Source: Bacteroidota bacterium
GTDB taxonomy: Bacteria > Bacteroidota > Bacteroidia > Flavobacteriales_F > PHOS-HE28
Reading direction: 5' to 3'
NCBI GenBank assembly: GCA_018267055.1
Contig: JAFDZF010000122.1
Coordinates: forward strand, 1 to 45,441
DNA: 45,441 nt
A program made the translations under genes and the position numbers. Positions 1-7,137 of the stretch are shown here, in pieces; the first letter of the stretch is position 1, and each line of letters opens with the position of its first letter. The notes under the pieces are model-generated. The model made no database searches. It was not told the DNA's origin and saw nothing but the letters and a program-made list of their open reading frames with translations.

Positions 1-1
1 G

Positions 2-805
2 GTGACCGACGAATGCGGCAACCAGGCGGACACCACGGTGATGGCCGTGGTGCTGGACCATGATCCGCTGGCGCTGACCTGGTCGAACGACACCATCGTA
101 TGCCCGGGCGAGCCGGTGCCCCTGTGGGTGACCATCACCGGTGGCGCAGGCAGCTACGTGGTGCAGTGGCCGGGGATCGGCAGCGGGCCGGCGGTGACCT
201 GGACGGCGGGCCATGAAGGGATCGTGGCCGGAGTGAACGTGACGGACCTGTGCGGGACCACCGCCTCGGGCGCGGTGAACGTGCTGGTGTATCCGGCCGG
301 TGCGTCCATCCATGCCACCCAGCTGACCGAGGTGCAGTGGCAGTTCCGGGCCTCCACGGTGCCCACCACGGGCGTGGACATCGAGTGGGACCTGGGCGAT
401 GGCACCACCTCCACCGCCCCCACGGTGGTGCACCAGTACACGGACTACGACGCACATTGGGTGGTGCTGCAAGTGACCACCCCCGAGGGCTGCGTGGTGC
501 TGGACAGCATACGGACCCGTCCGCCGGCCGGCACGATCTACTTCCCCAATACGTTCACCCCCGATGGCGATGGGATCAACGAGACCTTCGGCGGCGAAGG
601 ACGGCTGATCACCACCTATGAGCTGCTGGTGTTCGACCGCTGGGGAAGCATCCTCTTCGAGAGCCACGAGATGCCCTACCGCTGGAACGGCCGCTTCTCC
701 AACGGTGAGGAAACGCCCCAGGGGGTGTACCAGTACCGTTACCGGGTGCAGGGCCAGGACCTCCCCATGCGCCAGGGGTTCGGCCACGTGACCCTGCTGC
801 GGTAA
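2..805 (+). CDS. Large surface protein, C-terminal part, gliding/T9SS type B sorting domain (5' end outside window)
   Basis: The reading frame is open to the left edge, so only the last 267 residues are visible. Residues about 105-170 form a PKD-like Ig fold with the typical W-D-x-G-D-G-T pattern (near 129-135). From about residue 179 comes the gliding-motility-associated C-terminal domain, recognised by YFPNTFTPDGDGINE followed by the F-D-R-W-G strand and the W-N-G-R turn. In known family members this domain directs export through the outer membrane by T9SS and is then processed at the surface. The protein is therefore probably a cell-surface or secreted adhesin-like protein made of repeated Ig-type modules. 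Cysteines at intervals (for example C34, C84, C164) fit the 'CxG' modules seen in such proteins. The ligand cannot be told. The gene ends 33 bp from the convergent DinB-like gene. Confidence 0.9.
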   Translation: MTDECGNQADTTVMAVVLDHDPLALTWSNDTIVCPGEPVPLWVTITGGAGSYVVQWPGIGSGPAVTWTAGHEGIVAGVNVTDLCGTTASGAVNVLVYPAGASIHATQLTEVQWQFRASTVPTTGVDIEWDLGDGTTSTAPTVVHQYTDYDAHWVVLQVTTPEGCVVLDSIRTRPPAGTIYFPNTFTPDGDGINETFGGEGRLITTYELLVFDRWGSILFESHEMPYRWNGRFSNGEETPQGVYQYRYRVQGQDLPMRQGFGHVTLLR

Positions 806-838
806 AGGCCGCTCAGCCGCCGCGATGGACCGCCGGGA

Positions 839-1336
839 TCACCGGCTGGCGGAATCGTCCTTCGGGCCCCGGGCGCCTGCATGGATCTGCCGGATGGCAC
901 CGAGGTGGTAGGCCAGGTGCACCACGCTGCCGATCATGCCGCTGAGCTCGATCCCGGCCACCTCGCGCGGCTGGCGCAGCGCTTCCTGCCAGCGCATCAC
1001 CTCCTCGCGCAACCCGAGGCGGATCCCTTTCCACTGCGCATCGTCCACGGCGGTGATCATCCAGGCCTCGTACCAGCGCGCGCCCGCGAAGGGGTTGCCG
1101 CCTTCGGTGGCCCAGCGGTTCATCAGCGACAGGCCGAACCGCAGGTGGGCGGCGTGCGCCGCGATGGGAGCACCGTCCAGCGCCGCGCGCGAGGCGTCCG
1201 CAGCGGACAGCTTGTCCAGCGAAGCCAGCAGGCCGGCGTCACCGCCGTTGAGGACGAAGCCGCCGGTGTGCGGCGTACCCGTGGTGATCTCGGCGAAGAT
1301 GCCGGCCAGGGCGGGACCGAAGGGCAGGGTGTTCAT
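839..1336 (-). CDS. DinB/YfiT-like metal-binding four-helix protein
   Basis: A 165-residue protein rich in helix. H61/H64 and an H-x3-H pair at H140 and H144 match the spacing of the metal-binding histidines of the DinB/YfiT superfamily. Members bind a divalent metal and several are thiol (bacillithiol or mycothiol) transferases or stress proteins; the substrate here is unknown. I chose ATG 1336 and not the longer frame starting with TTG at 1345, because that TTG lies inside a TAACTTGG promoter box (1342-1349) that ends 5 nt before ATG 1336. The gene is convergent with the surface-protein gene to its left. The family call is moderately sure, the enzymatic role is not. Confidence 0.75.
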   Translation of the reverse strand: MNTLPFGPALAGIFAEITTGTPHTGGFVLNGGDAGLLASLDKLSAADASRAALDGAPIAAHAAHLRFGLSLMNRWATEGGNPFAGARWYEAWMITAVDDAQWKGIRLGLREEVMRWQEALRQPREVAGIELSGMIGSVVHLAYHLGAIRQIHAGARGPKDDSASR

Positions 1337-1341
1337 GCGGA

Positions 1342-1349
1342 CCAAGTTA
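1342..1349 (-). promoter_or_regulatory. Putative -7 promoter box of the DinB-like gene
   Basis: TAACTTGG on the minus strand, 5 nt before ATG 1336. It matches the Bacteroidota TAnnTTTG-type element. No -33 TTTG box is evident. The position predicts a leaderless or nearly leaderless transcript. Confidence 0.55.
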
Positions 1350-1415
1350 CCCCCGGTGCCCGCATCGCCTCCGTGGAGCGCTCGCGCGAACGGCGGCGCG
1401 TGAACGCCTGATCGA

Positions 1416-1976
1416 TCAGCCCCGGACCTTCCCCGCCAACCGTCCGAAATGCAGCGAGTCCAGGAACACGTCGTTCACGCGGATGTTCTCCCGGAAATGC
1501 CCCTCGCGCACGAACCCGCCCTTCTCCAGCACGCGGATCGACCCCGCGTTCCGGGGGCTGGTGACCGCCTCGATCCGGTGGAACCCGAGCGTGCGGAAGC
1601 CGAAGTCCACCGCGGCCTCCACCGCCTCGCTCATGAGGCCCCGGCCCCAGTGCTCCTGCGCCAGCATGTAGCCGAGCTCCGCCAGGTGGTGCTCCTTCAC
1701 GATGCGCCAGAAGCCGATCAGCCCGATGAGCGTGTCATCGCCCTTCCGGGTCATCGCCCACTGCACGGCGTCGTTCGCCGCCACCATGGAGGTGATCAGG
1801 TCGATCAAGGCGGTGGCGTCGGCCAGGCCCGTGGCCAGGGGGCGCGAAACGTGATGCATCACCCGCGGGTCGGAGCGCATGGCGAACACCGGCTCCGCGT
1901 CCGAAGGCCGCAGCGCACGCAGCACCAGCCGCTCGGTGGTAAGCACGGGGAAGGCGGGCAGGTGGAGGGTGAGCAT
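1416..1976 (-). CDS. GNAT family N-acetyltransferase, RimJ/RimL type
   Basis: A 186-residue acetyltransferase. The start of the domain, TERLVLRALRPSDAEPVF (from residue 14), is typical of the RimJ/RimL/Acetyltransf_3 branch. The acetyl-CoA loop is H-W-G-R-G-L-M-S-E-A (109-118), and N-A-G-S-I-R-V-L-E-K-G-G-F (143-155) is the second hallmark. Members transfer acetyl from acetyl-CoA to an amino group, for example a ribosomal protein N-terminus or a small molecule; the acceptor cannot be predicted. The frame is open upstream to 2159, but ATG 1976 sits right at the conserved N-terminus and the extra segment overlaps the divergent DUF1801 gene, so the short start is chosen. A GATCTTTG box lies 13 nt upstream. 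Confidence 0.85.
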   Translation of the reverse strand: MLTLHLPAFPVLTTERLVLRALRPSDAEPVFAMRSDPRVMHHVSRPLATGLADATALIDLITSMVAANDAVQWAMTRKGDDTLIGLIGFWRIVKEHHLAELGYMLAQEHWGRGLMSEAVEAAVDFGFRTLGFHRIEAVTSPRNAGSIRVLEKGGFVREGHFRENIRVNDVFLDSLHFGRLAGKVRG

Positions 1977-1989
1977 GGGCGTGGCCGGC

Positions 1990-1997
1990 CAAAGATC
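1990..1997 (-). promoter_or_regulatory. Putative -7 box of the GNAT gene
   Basis: GATCTTTG on the minus strand (one mismatch to TAnnTTTG), 13 nt before ATG 1976. It shares a 70-bp divergent intergenic region with the DUF1801 promoter. Confidence 0.4.
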
Positions 1998-2034
1998 GCC
2001 GCGACCCGGCTTGCCGCCGATCGGCCGCCATCCC

Positions 2035-2042
2035 GACCTTTC
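2035..2042 (+). promoter_or_regulatory. Putative -7 box, N4 before ATG 2047
   Basis: GACCTTTC ends exactly 4 nt before ATG 2047. It belongs to the box-N4-start class found repeatedly in this window. Confidence 0.4.
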
Positions 2043-2046
2043 GGCC

Positions 2047-2535
2047 ATGGCCACCTCCCCCAACCGTCCCCGCAAGCCGACGAAGGCCGCCGGGAAGACC
2101 GCGGCCAAGCGGCCCGGCAGCCCCCAGGCCACGGAGCCCACGCTGCTGTCCGGCGGCAATCCGCGGATCGCGAAAGGCGATGGCGACGGACCCGTGCAGG
2201 CCTACATCGCGGCCATGCCGGGCTGGAAGCAGGCCGTCGGCCGCTGGCTGGACGACCTGATCGTGCGCACGGTGCCCGGGGTGCGGAAGGCCGTGAAGTG
2301 GAACACGCCCTTCTACGGCCTGCCCGACCAGGGCTGGTTCCTGGGCTACCACTGCCTGACGACGTACGTGAAGGTGGCCTTCTTCCGCGGTGCGGCACTG
2401 CAGCCGCCACCGCCCGGCGCCAGCAAGCAGCGGCACGTGCGCTACCTCGACATCCGCGAAGGCGATACCCTGGACGAAAGGCAAGTGGCCGGCTGGATCG
2501 CGCAGGCGGCGGCCCTGCCCGGTGAAAAGCTGTAG
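2047..2535 (+). CDS. DUF1801 domain protein
   Basis: A 162-residue protein. The first ~45 residues are Lys/Pro/Thr-rich and probably disordered (K-P-T-K-A-A-G-K). The rest is a DUF1801/YdhG-like domain: 'VQAYIAAMPGWKQAV', then R-K-A-V-K-W-N-T-P-F-Y-G and the Y-V-K-V-A-F-F strand. The family is common in Bacteroidota and Actinobacteria and has no firmly known biochemical role. ATG 2047 is chosen because it is preceded by a promoter-like box and by the start of the divergent GNAT gene. The gene ends 58 bp before a small AraC-type gene in the same direction. It is one of three DUF1801-type proteins within 11 kb (with 3917-4498 and 12542-12919). Confidence 0.8.
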   Translation: MATSPNRPRKPTKAAGKTAAKRPGSPQATEPTLLSGGNPRIAKGDGDGPVQAYIAAMPGWKQAVGRWLDDLIVRTVPGVRKAVKWNTPFYGLPDQGWFLGYHCLTTYVKVAFFRGAALQPPPPGASKQRHVRYLDIREGDTLDERQVAGWIAQAAALPGEKL

Positions 2536-2581
2536 CGGCCCGACCCACCCGGCACCGGAGGAGCATACCCGGGGCGCTCCC

Positions 2582-2589
2582 GAACTTCG
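2582..2589 (+). promoter_or_regulatory. Putative -7 box, N4 before ATG 2594
   Basis: GAACTTCG followed by ctcc and ATG 2594. The spacing of 4 nt is the same as at 7099, 11360, 13310 and others. Confidence 0.4.
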
Positions 2590-2593
2590 CTCC

Positions 2594-3028
2594 ATGGAGC
2601 CCTACCCCAAGGCCTACCTGTACCGCCGCATCGTGCAGGCCAAGCGCCTGATGGACGAGCGCTTCATGGAGCCGATCGATGGGGAGCTGATCAGCGGGGA
2701 GGCCGCGTTCTCGCAGTCGCACTTCATCCGGCTCTTCAAGCAGGTGTACGGCGTGGTGCCGCGCACATACCTGAGCGACCTGCGCCTGGAGCGTGCGCGC
2801 CAGCTGCTGGACGATGGCGTATCCGTGACGGAGGCGTGCTTCACCGTGGGCTTCCGCAGCCTGCCCACCTTCAGCCGGGCCTTCAAGCGCCGGACGGGCA
2901 GCGCGCCGGCCGCGTACCGCGCCGCACGGGCCGAGCGCGCGCGCCACATGGCCGCGGAGCCGATGGAGCACATCCCCTCGTGCTACGCCATCTGGCTGGG
3001 CTGGCCGCAGATGCGCGATCCGGGATAA
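2594..3028 (+). CDS. Small AraC-type transcriptional regulator (HTH only)
   Basis: A 144-residue protein that consists almost wholly of an AraC/XylS double helix-turn-helix domain: first HTH around residues 25-55 (F-S-Q-S-H-F-I-R-L-F-K), second around 75-105 (V-T-E-A-C-F-T-V-G-F-R-S-L-P-T-F-S-R-A-F-K). There is no N-terminal sensor domain, so the signal is not visible in the protein. The C-terminal ~35 residues are poorly recognisable. It lies between a DUF1801 gene and a VOC gene, all on the plus strand, and may control these. ATG 2594 is supported by a box ending 4 nt upstream. Confidence 0.85.
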   Translation: MEPYPKAYLYRRIVQAKRLMDERFMEPIDGELISGEAAFSQSHFIRLFKQVYGVVPRTYLSDLRLERARQLLDDGVSVTEACFTVGFRSLPTFSRAFKRRTGSAPAAYRAARAERARHMAAEPMEHIPSCYAIWLGWPQMRDPG

Positions 3029-3050
3029 GTACGCCGGGTACGGGGCGCCC

Positions 3051-3058
3051 TTCCTTTG
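3051..3058 (+). promoter_or_regulatory. Putative -7 box, N4 before ATG 3063
   Basis: TTCCTTTG, then cccc, then ATG 3063. One mismatch to TAnnTTTG. Confidence 0.4.
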
Positions 3059-3062
3059 CCCC

Positions 3063-3491
3063 ATGATCGCACGCATCACCCACCTCTCGGTCTACGTGCT
3101 GGACCAGGACCGCGCCCTCGACTTCTACGTGGGCAAGCTCGGCTTCAAGAAGCACACGGACATCCCCATGCACGGCGGTGGGCGCTGGCTTACCGTGACG
3201 GCGCCGGAACAGCCCGAGCTGGAGGTGGCGCTGATGCCGACCACCCCGTGGGGCACCTGGACCGCGGAGAACGCCGCCACCATGCGCGGCCTGGTGGAGC
3301 AGGGCCTGTTCGGGTTCGCCGCCTTCAAGTGCACCGACGTGCGGGCCACCTACGAGGAGCTCAGCGCCAAGGGCGTGGAGTTCCCGATGCCGCCCACGCA
3401 GCAGCCCTTCGGCATCATCGCCGTGCTGAAGGACGACAGCGGCAATACCTTCAGCTTGTCCGAACTGGAGCCGAAAAAACGCACCCGCTGA
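3063..3491 (+). CDS. VOC (glyoxalase/bleomycin-resistance fold) family protein
   Basis: A 142-residue protein with two beta-alpha-beta-beta-beta halves. It begins 'ITHLSVYVLDQDRALDFY' with a candidate metal ligand H7, then L-G-F-K; the second half has A-F-K-C-T-D-V-R-A-T-Y-E-E-L and ends with D-D-S-G-N-T-F-S-L-S-E-L, where the Glu is the usual last metal ligand. VOC proteins are lyases, dioxygenases or binding proteins; many similar small ones are annotated only as glyoxalase-like. The substrate is unknown. It is followed 10 bp later by the DoxX-like gene, likely in the same transcript. Confidence 0.88.
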   Translation: MIARITHLSVYVLDQDRALDFYVGKLGFKKHTDIPMHGGGRWLTVTAPEQPELEVALMPTTPWGTWTAENAATMRGLVEQGLFGFAAFKCTDVRATYEELSAKGVEFPMPPTQQPFGIIAVLKDDSGNTFSLSELEPKKRTR

Positions 3492-3501
3492 AGCCGCACC
3501 G

Positions 3502-3906
3502 ATGAGCAAACGGAACAGGATCATCTACTGGGTCGCCACCCTTTGGCTGGCCCTGGGCATGACGGCCACGGGGATCCAGCAGCTGCTGCACCTGCCCCTG
3601 GAAGGCGCCCTGGCCCCACCGGGCGTGTACGGCATCACGCAGCTGGGCTACCCGGTGCATTTCCTCACCCTCATCGGCATCTGGAAGCTCCTGGGCGTGG
3701 TGGCCCTGCTCATCCCGCGCTTCCCTTTGCTGAAGGAATGGGCCTATGCGGGCTTCTTCTTCCTGACGACCGGGGCCGTGTTCGCCCACCTCGCCGTGGG
3801 CCATGCCGCAGCGGAGCTGCTGCCCGCCCTGCTCCTGCTGGTGCTGACCCTGCTCTCGTGGTACTTCCGCCCGGCGGACCGGAAGGTGGCCCCGGCACGT
3901 CCGTAA
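3502..3906 (+). CDS. DoxX-like family membrane protein
   Basis: A 134-residue protein with four predicted membrane helices (about residues 7-25, 47-72, 74-96 and 98-120). The start I-I-Y-W-V-A-T-L-W-L-A-L-G-M-T-A-T-G-I-Q-Q-L-L and the G-I-W-K-L-L-G motif fit the DoxX-like Pfam families. It sits in the inner membrane. The family is linked to quinone or redox functions in some systems, but for such small orphans the role is not established. It lies 10 bp after the VOC gene, so the two are probably co-transcribed. Its stop codon TAA (3904-3906) is inside the promoter-like box of the next gene. Confidence 0.8.
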   Translation: MSKRNRIIYWVATLWLALGMTATGIQQLLHLPLEGALAPPGVYGITQLGYPVHFLTLIGIWKLLGVVALLIPRFPLLKEWAYAGFFFLTTGAVFAHLAVGHAAAELLPALLLLVLTLLSWYFRPADRKVAPARP

Positions 3907-3911
3907 CTTCA
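3904..3911 (+). promoter_or_regulatory. Putative -7 box that contains the doxX stop codon
   Basis: TAACTTCA, 5 nt before ATG 3917. The first three bases are the stop codon of the DoxX-like gene. Confidence 0.4.
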
Positions 3912-3916
3912 GCGGC

Positions 3917-4498
3917 ATGGACCCCAAGGTCGACTGGTTCTTCGACAAGCCCACGCCCTGGCAGGAGGCCTATCGGCAGCTGCGCACGATCGTCCTGGAC
4001 TGCGGGCTGACCGAGGAGCTGAAGTGGGGCGTTCCGTGCTACACGTACCGGAAGAAGAACGTCGTGCTCATCCACGGCTTCAAGGACTATTGCGCGCTCC
4101 TCTTCCACAAGGGGGCCCTGCTGAAGGACGACCACGGCCTGCTGGTGCAGCAGACGGCGAACGTGCAGTCGGCGCGGCAGATGCGGTTCACCAGCGTGCG
4201 GGAGATCAAGGAGCTGGCCCCCATCGTGAAGGCCTATATCCACGAAGCCGTGGCGGTGGAGAAGGCCGGGCTGAAAGTGGCGCTCAAGGGAGCGGCGGAG
4301 TTCCCCCTGCCCGCAGAGTTCGAGCGGAAACTGAAGGCGATGCCGGCCTTGAAGAAGGCCTTCCAGGCCCTGACGCCGGGGCGGCAACGCGGCTACCTCC
4401 TCCACTTCGCTTCGGCCAAGCAGGCCAGGACCCGGGAGGCCCGGATCGAGAAGCACCTGGAGCGGATCCTCGACGGGAAAGGGCTGGACGATCAGTAG
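3917..4498 (+). CDS. DUF1801 plus YdeI/OmpD-associated domain protein
   Basis: A 193-residue two-domain protein. Residues ~10-115 are DUF1801-like (L-K-W-G-V-P-C-Y-T-Y near 36-45, then G-F-K-D-Y-C-A-L-L-F-H-K-G-A). Residues ~125-190 match the OmdA/YdeI domain: F-E-R-K-L-K-A-M-P-A-L-K-K-A-F, then L-T-P-G-R-Q-R-G-Y-L-L-H-F and S-A-K-Q-A-R-T-R-E-A-R-I-E-K. YdeI-like proteins have been linked to envelope stress and to protection against peptides in enterobacteria; whether that applies here is unknown. Its last 7 bp overlap tail-to-tail with the convergent SDR gene, which ends at 4492. Confidence 0.85.
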   Translation: MDPKVDWFFDKPTPWQEAYRQLRTIVLDCGLTEELKWGVPCYTYRKKNVVLIHGFKDYCALLFHKGALLKDDHGLLVQQTANVQSARQMRFTSVREIKELAPIVKAYIHEAVAVEKAGLKVALKGAAEFPLPAEFERKLKAMPALKKAFQALTPGRQRGYLLHFASAKQARTREARIEKHLERILDGKGLDDQ

Positions 4499-5133
4499 AA
4501 CGACGGCTTGTCGCCATCGGTGCCCGGCTTGTCGATGCCGATGCTGGCCCGTACGTCCTTGTCCGGATGGGCCACCAGCTCGGCCACGTAGGCGCCCACG
4601 CTCTTCCGGGAGACCTCGGTCCCCTTGAACGGCTCCCCTTTCCGGGTCAGCTCATACGCCACCTCCTCGTTGTCGGTGAGCCAGGCTGGGCGGATGATGG
4701 TGTAGTCCAGGCCGGACGCCTCGATGGTCGCCGCGGCCTTGCTGTACCGCACCAGGTCGGCGCCGATCATTTCCTTGTTCCACCGGCCGAAGGCCCCCGG
4801 GATCTCATCGTGGATGCCCAGGGCGGCGATGAAGATCAGCCGCTTCACCCCGTTGGCCTCCATGGCCGCCACGATCGCTTTCGCCATGCGGTCCACGGGG
4901 CCGGCCAGGTTCGCATAAACGAGGTCCTGCCCCTGCATGGCGGCGTCCAGGGCCTTCTCCTGGAGCACATCGCCTTCCACGATGCGCACGTTCGGGCCGG
5001 CGAAGCCCTTGACCTGGGCGCCGTCCCGGAGGAACAGCGTCAGGTGCGTGTTCTTTCGGCCCTTCAGGAAGCCGATGGCGTGCCGGGCAATCTGGCCACC
5101 GGCGCCGAGGATGAGGATGTGCTGCTGTTCCAT
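4492..5133 (-). CDS. NAD(P)-binding SDR/NmrA-like oxidoreductase
   Basis: A 213-residue Rossmann-fold protein. The dinucleotide loop is I-L-G-A-G-G-Q-I-A-R (8-17), followed by the R-D-G loop of an NADP-type enzyme, 'VEGDVLQ' at the second strand and Y-T-I-I-R-P-A-W-L later. There is no Y-x3-K catalytic pair in the usual place, as in atypical SDRs of the NmrA/HSCARG group, which act as oxidoreductases or as redox sensors. It lies downstream of an AraC regulator and of a 25-codon ORF on the same strand, which suggests that the AraC protein controls it. A TACCTTGA box lies 55 nt upstream of ATG 5133. Confidence 0.85.
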   Translation of the reverse strand: MEQQHILILGAGGQIARHAIGFLKGRKNTHLTLFLRDGAQVKGFAGPNVRIVEGDVLQEKALDAAMQGQDLVYANLAGPVDRMAKAIVAAMEANGVKRLIFIAALGIHDEIPGAFGRWNKEMIGADLVRYSKAAATIEASGLDYTIIRPAWLTDNEEVAYELTRKGEPFKGTEVSRKSVGAYVAELVAHPDKDVRASIGIDKPGTDGDKPSFY

Positions 5134-5188
5134 GGTGCAGGGATGGCTCCTGTGCGGGCACCCGGGAAGGCGCCCGTACGGGGAACGT

Positions 5189-5196
5189 TCAAGGTA
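5189..5196 (-). promoter_or_regulatory. Putative -7 box of the SDR gene
   Basis: TACCTTGA on the minus strand, 55 nt before ATG 5133. It would overlap the end region of the small ORF at 5205-5282. Confidence 0.35.
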
Positions 5197-5204
5197 TGCC
5201 GGGC

Positions 5205-5282
5205 TTACAGGTGCTTCTGGAAGAAGGCGGACATCGTGATGCCGCGGTCGTTGGGGTTGGTGAAACGGATCTTCTGTGCCAT
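5205..5282 (-). CDS. Possible 25-residue peptide between araC and SDR genes
   Basis: The frame from ATG 5282 encodes a peptide beginning MAQKIRFTNPNDRG and ending S-A-F-F-Q-K-H-L. It is not recognised. The amino acid mix (Lys, Asn, Phe, Ile) is unlike the Arg/Pro/Ala-rich shadow frames of this GC-rich DNA, and a GACCTTTG box lies 26 nt upstream. It could be a real small protein, a regulatory leader peptide of the SDR gene or the surviving N-terminus of a decayed gene. I cannot decide between these. Confidence 0.3.
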   Translation of the reverse strand: MAQKIRFTNPNDRGITMSAFFQKHL

Positions 5283-5308
5283 GGTATGCGTCGTTCTCAG
5301 TGACGGCA

Positions 5309-5316
5309 CAAAGGTC
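5309..5316 (-). promoter_or_regulatory. Putative -7 box upstream of the 25-codon ORF
   Basis: GACCTTTG on the minus strand, 26 nt before ATG 5282. One mismatch to TAnnTTTG. Confidence 0.35.
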
Positions 5317-5382
5317 CCCCGCCCCTTGCCGCGGCAGGAGAACAAAGCCCGGGAAGGATGGAACAGAACACCGGGGCCCGCC

Positions 5383-6240
5383 CTACTGGCTGCGGAACAC
5401 CGTGGGCGTGATCCCCGTCTCCTTCCGGAAGAACCGGGTGAAGTAGGTCGGGTACTCGAAGCCCAGGCTGTAGGCAATCTCGCTCACCGTCCGCTGCGAA
5501 TGGCGCAGCCGCGACTTGGCGAGCTGGATGATGTGCTGGTGGATGTGGTCCTGGGGCGAGCTGCCGGTGTAGTGCTTGATCAGGTCGCCGAAGTAGTTCA
5601 CGGAAAGGTTGGCCTGCTGCGCGAAATGGGTGACGGTGGGCAGCTGGGCCACGTCCCCATCGGCGTTGAAGTACTGCTCCAGGCGCCCATAGAAGTCGGC
5701 CACCACGCGGTTGTACAGCTTGCTCCGGAAGGCGAACTGCCGCTCGTAGAACGTCCGCGCGTAGGAAAGCATCAAGGTGGCGTAGGAGACCAGGATCTCC
5801 CGCGAGGGCCCCTCCTTCCCGAACTCCGCGTGCGCCTTCCGGAACAGGTCCAGCAGCACGGCCCGCTCGTCCTTCGTCAGGTACAGCGCTTCGTGCGCGC
5901 TGTAGTCCAGGAAGCCATAGTCCTTGGCGTGCTTGCCCAGGAGCTCTCTGTTCACGAGCAATGCATACCCGACGAAGGGCACGGCGAAGTCCCACTCCAG
6001 CGTATTGCCCGGGCGGTCGAGGAACACGTACGCGTCCGACATCCCGTCCACCGCATGCCGGCCCCCCAGGTTCTCCTTGATGGAGATGAAATAGAAACCG
6101 ATGCGCACCGGTGCGGACCGCAGCCGGAGGTCCGCGTGCTCCTCGTAGCGGATGACGTGGACCTCATCGTCCTTGGGCCCTTGGACGCCCATGTAGTCCA
6201 GGAATTCCGCCGGTCCGTACGTCTTTTCCCCTCGGCCCAT
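5383..6240 (-). CDS. AraC family transcriptional regulator
   Basis: A 285-residue protein. The N-terminal ~150 residues form a cupin-like sensing region (V-H-V-I-R-Y-E-E-H-A-D-L, then R-I-G-F-Y-F-I-S-I). The C-terminal ~100 residues are the double HTH: F-A-Q-Q-A-N-L-S-V-N-Y-F-G-D-L-I-K-H-Y-T-G and T-V-S-E-I-A-Y-S-L-G-F-E-Y-P-T-Y-F-T-R-F-F-R-K-E-T-G, a strong family match. Many Bacteroidota AraC genes of this type lie next to a small SDR/NmrA oxidoreductase, and here the SDR gene follows on the same strand, so that gene is the probable target. The frame is open to 6408, but ATG 6240 fits the family and has a TACTTTGC box 21 nt upstream. Confidence 0.92.
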   Translation of the reverse strand: MGRGEKTYGPAEFLDYMGVQGPKDDEVHVIRYEEHADLRLRSAPVRIGFYFISIKENLGGRHAVDGMSDAYVFLDRPGNTLEWDFAVPFVGYALLVNRELLGKHAKDYGFLDYSAHEALYLTKDERAVLLDLFRKAHAEFGKEGPSREILVSYATLMLSYARTFYERQFAFRSKLYNRVVADFYGRLEQYFNADGDVAQLPTVTHFAQQANLSVNYFGDLIKHYTGSSPQDHIHQHIIQLAKSRLRHSQRTVSEIAYSLGFEYPTYFTRFFRKETGITPTVFRSQ

Positions 6241-6261
6241 CGCGCAGCGCTGTTCGCGCGG

Positions 6262-6269
6262 GCAAAGTA
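6262..6269 (-). promoter_or_regulatory. Putative -7 box of the AraC gene
   Basis: TACTTTGC on the minus strand, 21 nt before ATG 6240. Confidence 0.4.
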
Positions 6270-6347
6270 AGTCCGCCGGGTACGGGCGCGGATGGAACAT
6301 CCGACGGGTCCGCTGGCACGATCCACTGGTCGCGCGAGCGCAGGCCG

Positions 6348-7094
6348 TCACCGGGCGTTCTCCGGCCGCAGTTCGAACGCCTCCACCACCCGCGTCCCGG
6401 CCGGCCACGTCCGCTCCTCGAAGTACACCCGCCCGCCCACATCCACCAGCACCACGCTGGAGCAGCGGGTCCCGTACCCATCGGTCCGGATGAAGATGGA
6501 CGAGATGGCGCGCTCCAGGTCCAAGGGCAGGCCGGTATCCGGCAGGCGGTCGTCCGGGGCCACGGCATCGTTCGCCAGCAGGGCGAAGAGGCCGGGGACC
6601 AGCCGCTCGTCCGGAGCGGCCAGCAGGTCCTGCACCCCTTGCTTGGCGTGTTCCACCTTGGGCCAGGGCGTGTCCAGGAAGTGGTTGCTGAGCCCATGGA
6701 CACCGGGCGTCAACGGCACATCGGTGGGCTGCTCATTGGTGTGGTAGCGCAGCGTATCGACGGAGCCGTACAGCAGGTTGAAGCCCTCATACGCCGACGT
6801 GGCCCCGGGGTCGAAGTCGCCTTCCAGGGCCTGGCGCACGAGCAGCCCCCGCGAAGGGCCTTGTTTGCGGGGCCGGTGCAGATCGCGGTAGTTGGTGAGG
6901 GCGGCGAAGCGTCCGGAGCGGGTGATGCCCATCCAAGTGCCGCCTGCGCGGAGGTCGCGTCCGGCCAGGAGGTCCGGGGCATCCGCCCAGAAGCGGGCGG
7001 GAGCGGCGGGGCGGTCGTGGAACTCGTCGCGGTTGGCGGCGAACAGCAGCGGATACCGCGGGTGGACCCGGTAGGCCAGCACGATCAGGCACAT
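6348..7094 (-). CDS. NRDE (TANGO2-like) family protein
   Basis: A 248-residue protein that begins MCLIV and carries A-N-R-D-E-F at residues 19-24, the motif that names the family. Further hallmarks are G-G-T-W-M-G-I-T near 51-58, L-T-N-Y-R-D near 66-71 and G-L-S-N near 134. Cys2 is conserved in the family. The eukaryotic member TANGO2 is linked to Golgi organisation, lipid and heme handling; the role of bacterial members is not settled. Length is normal for the family. ATG 7094 is supported by a TACCTTCG box ending 4 nt upstream. The gene is monocistronic as far as can be seen. Confidence 0.92.
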   Translation of the reverse strand: MCLIVLAYRVHPRYPLLFAANRDEFHDRPAAPARFWADAPDLLAGRDLRAGGTWMGITRSGRFAALTNYRDLHRPRKQGPSRGLLVRQALEGDFDPGATSAYEGFNLLYGSVDTLRYHTNEQPTDVPLTPGVHGLSNHFLDTPWPKVEHAKQGVQDLLAAPDERLVPGLFALLANDAVAPDDRLPDTGLPLDLERAISSIFIRTDGYGTRCSSVVLVDVGGRVYFEERTWPAGTRVVEAFELRPENAR

Positions 7095-7098
7095 GGTC

Positions 7099-7106
7099 CG
7101 AAGGTA
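7099..7106 (-). promoter_or_regulatory. Putative -7 box, N4 before ATG 7094
   Basis: TACCTTCG, then gacc, then ATG 7094 on the minus strand. It is one of the clearest leaderless-type promoters here. Confidence 0.6.
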
Positions 7107-7137
7107 CCGTCCCGTATGCTGGGCCCGGCGACCCCGT

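Noticed and set aside
4024-6270. A 748-codon plus-strand frame across the SDR and AraC genes
   Set aside because: It overlaps three genes with clear family matches and has no domain.
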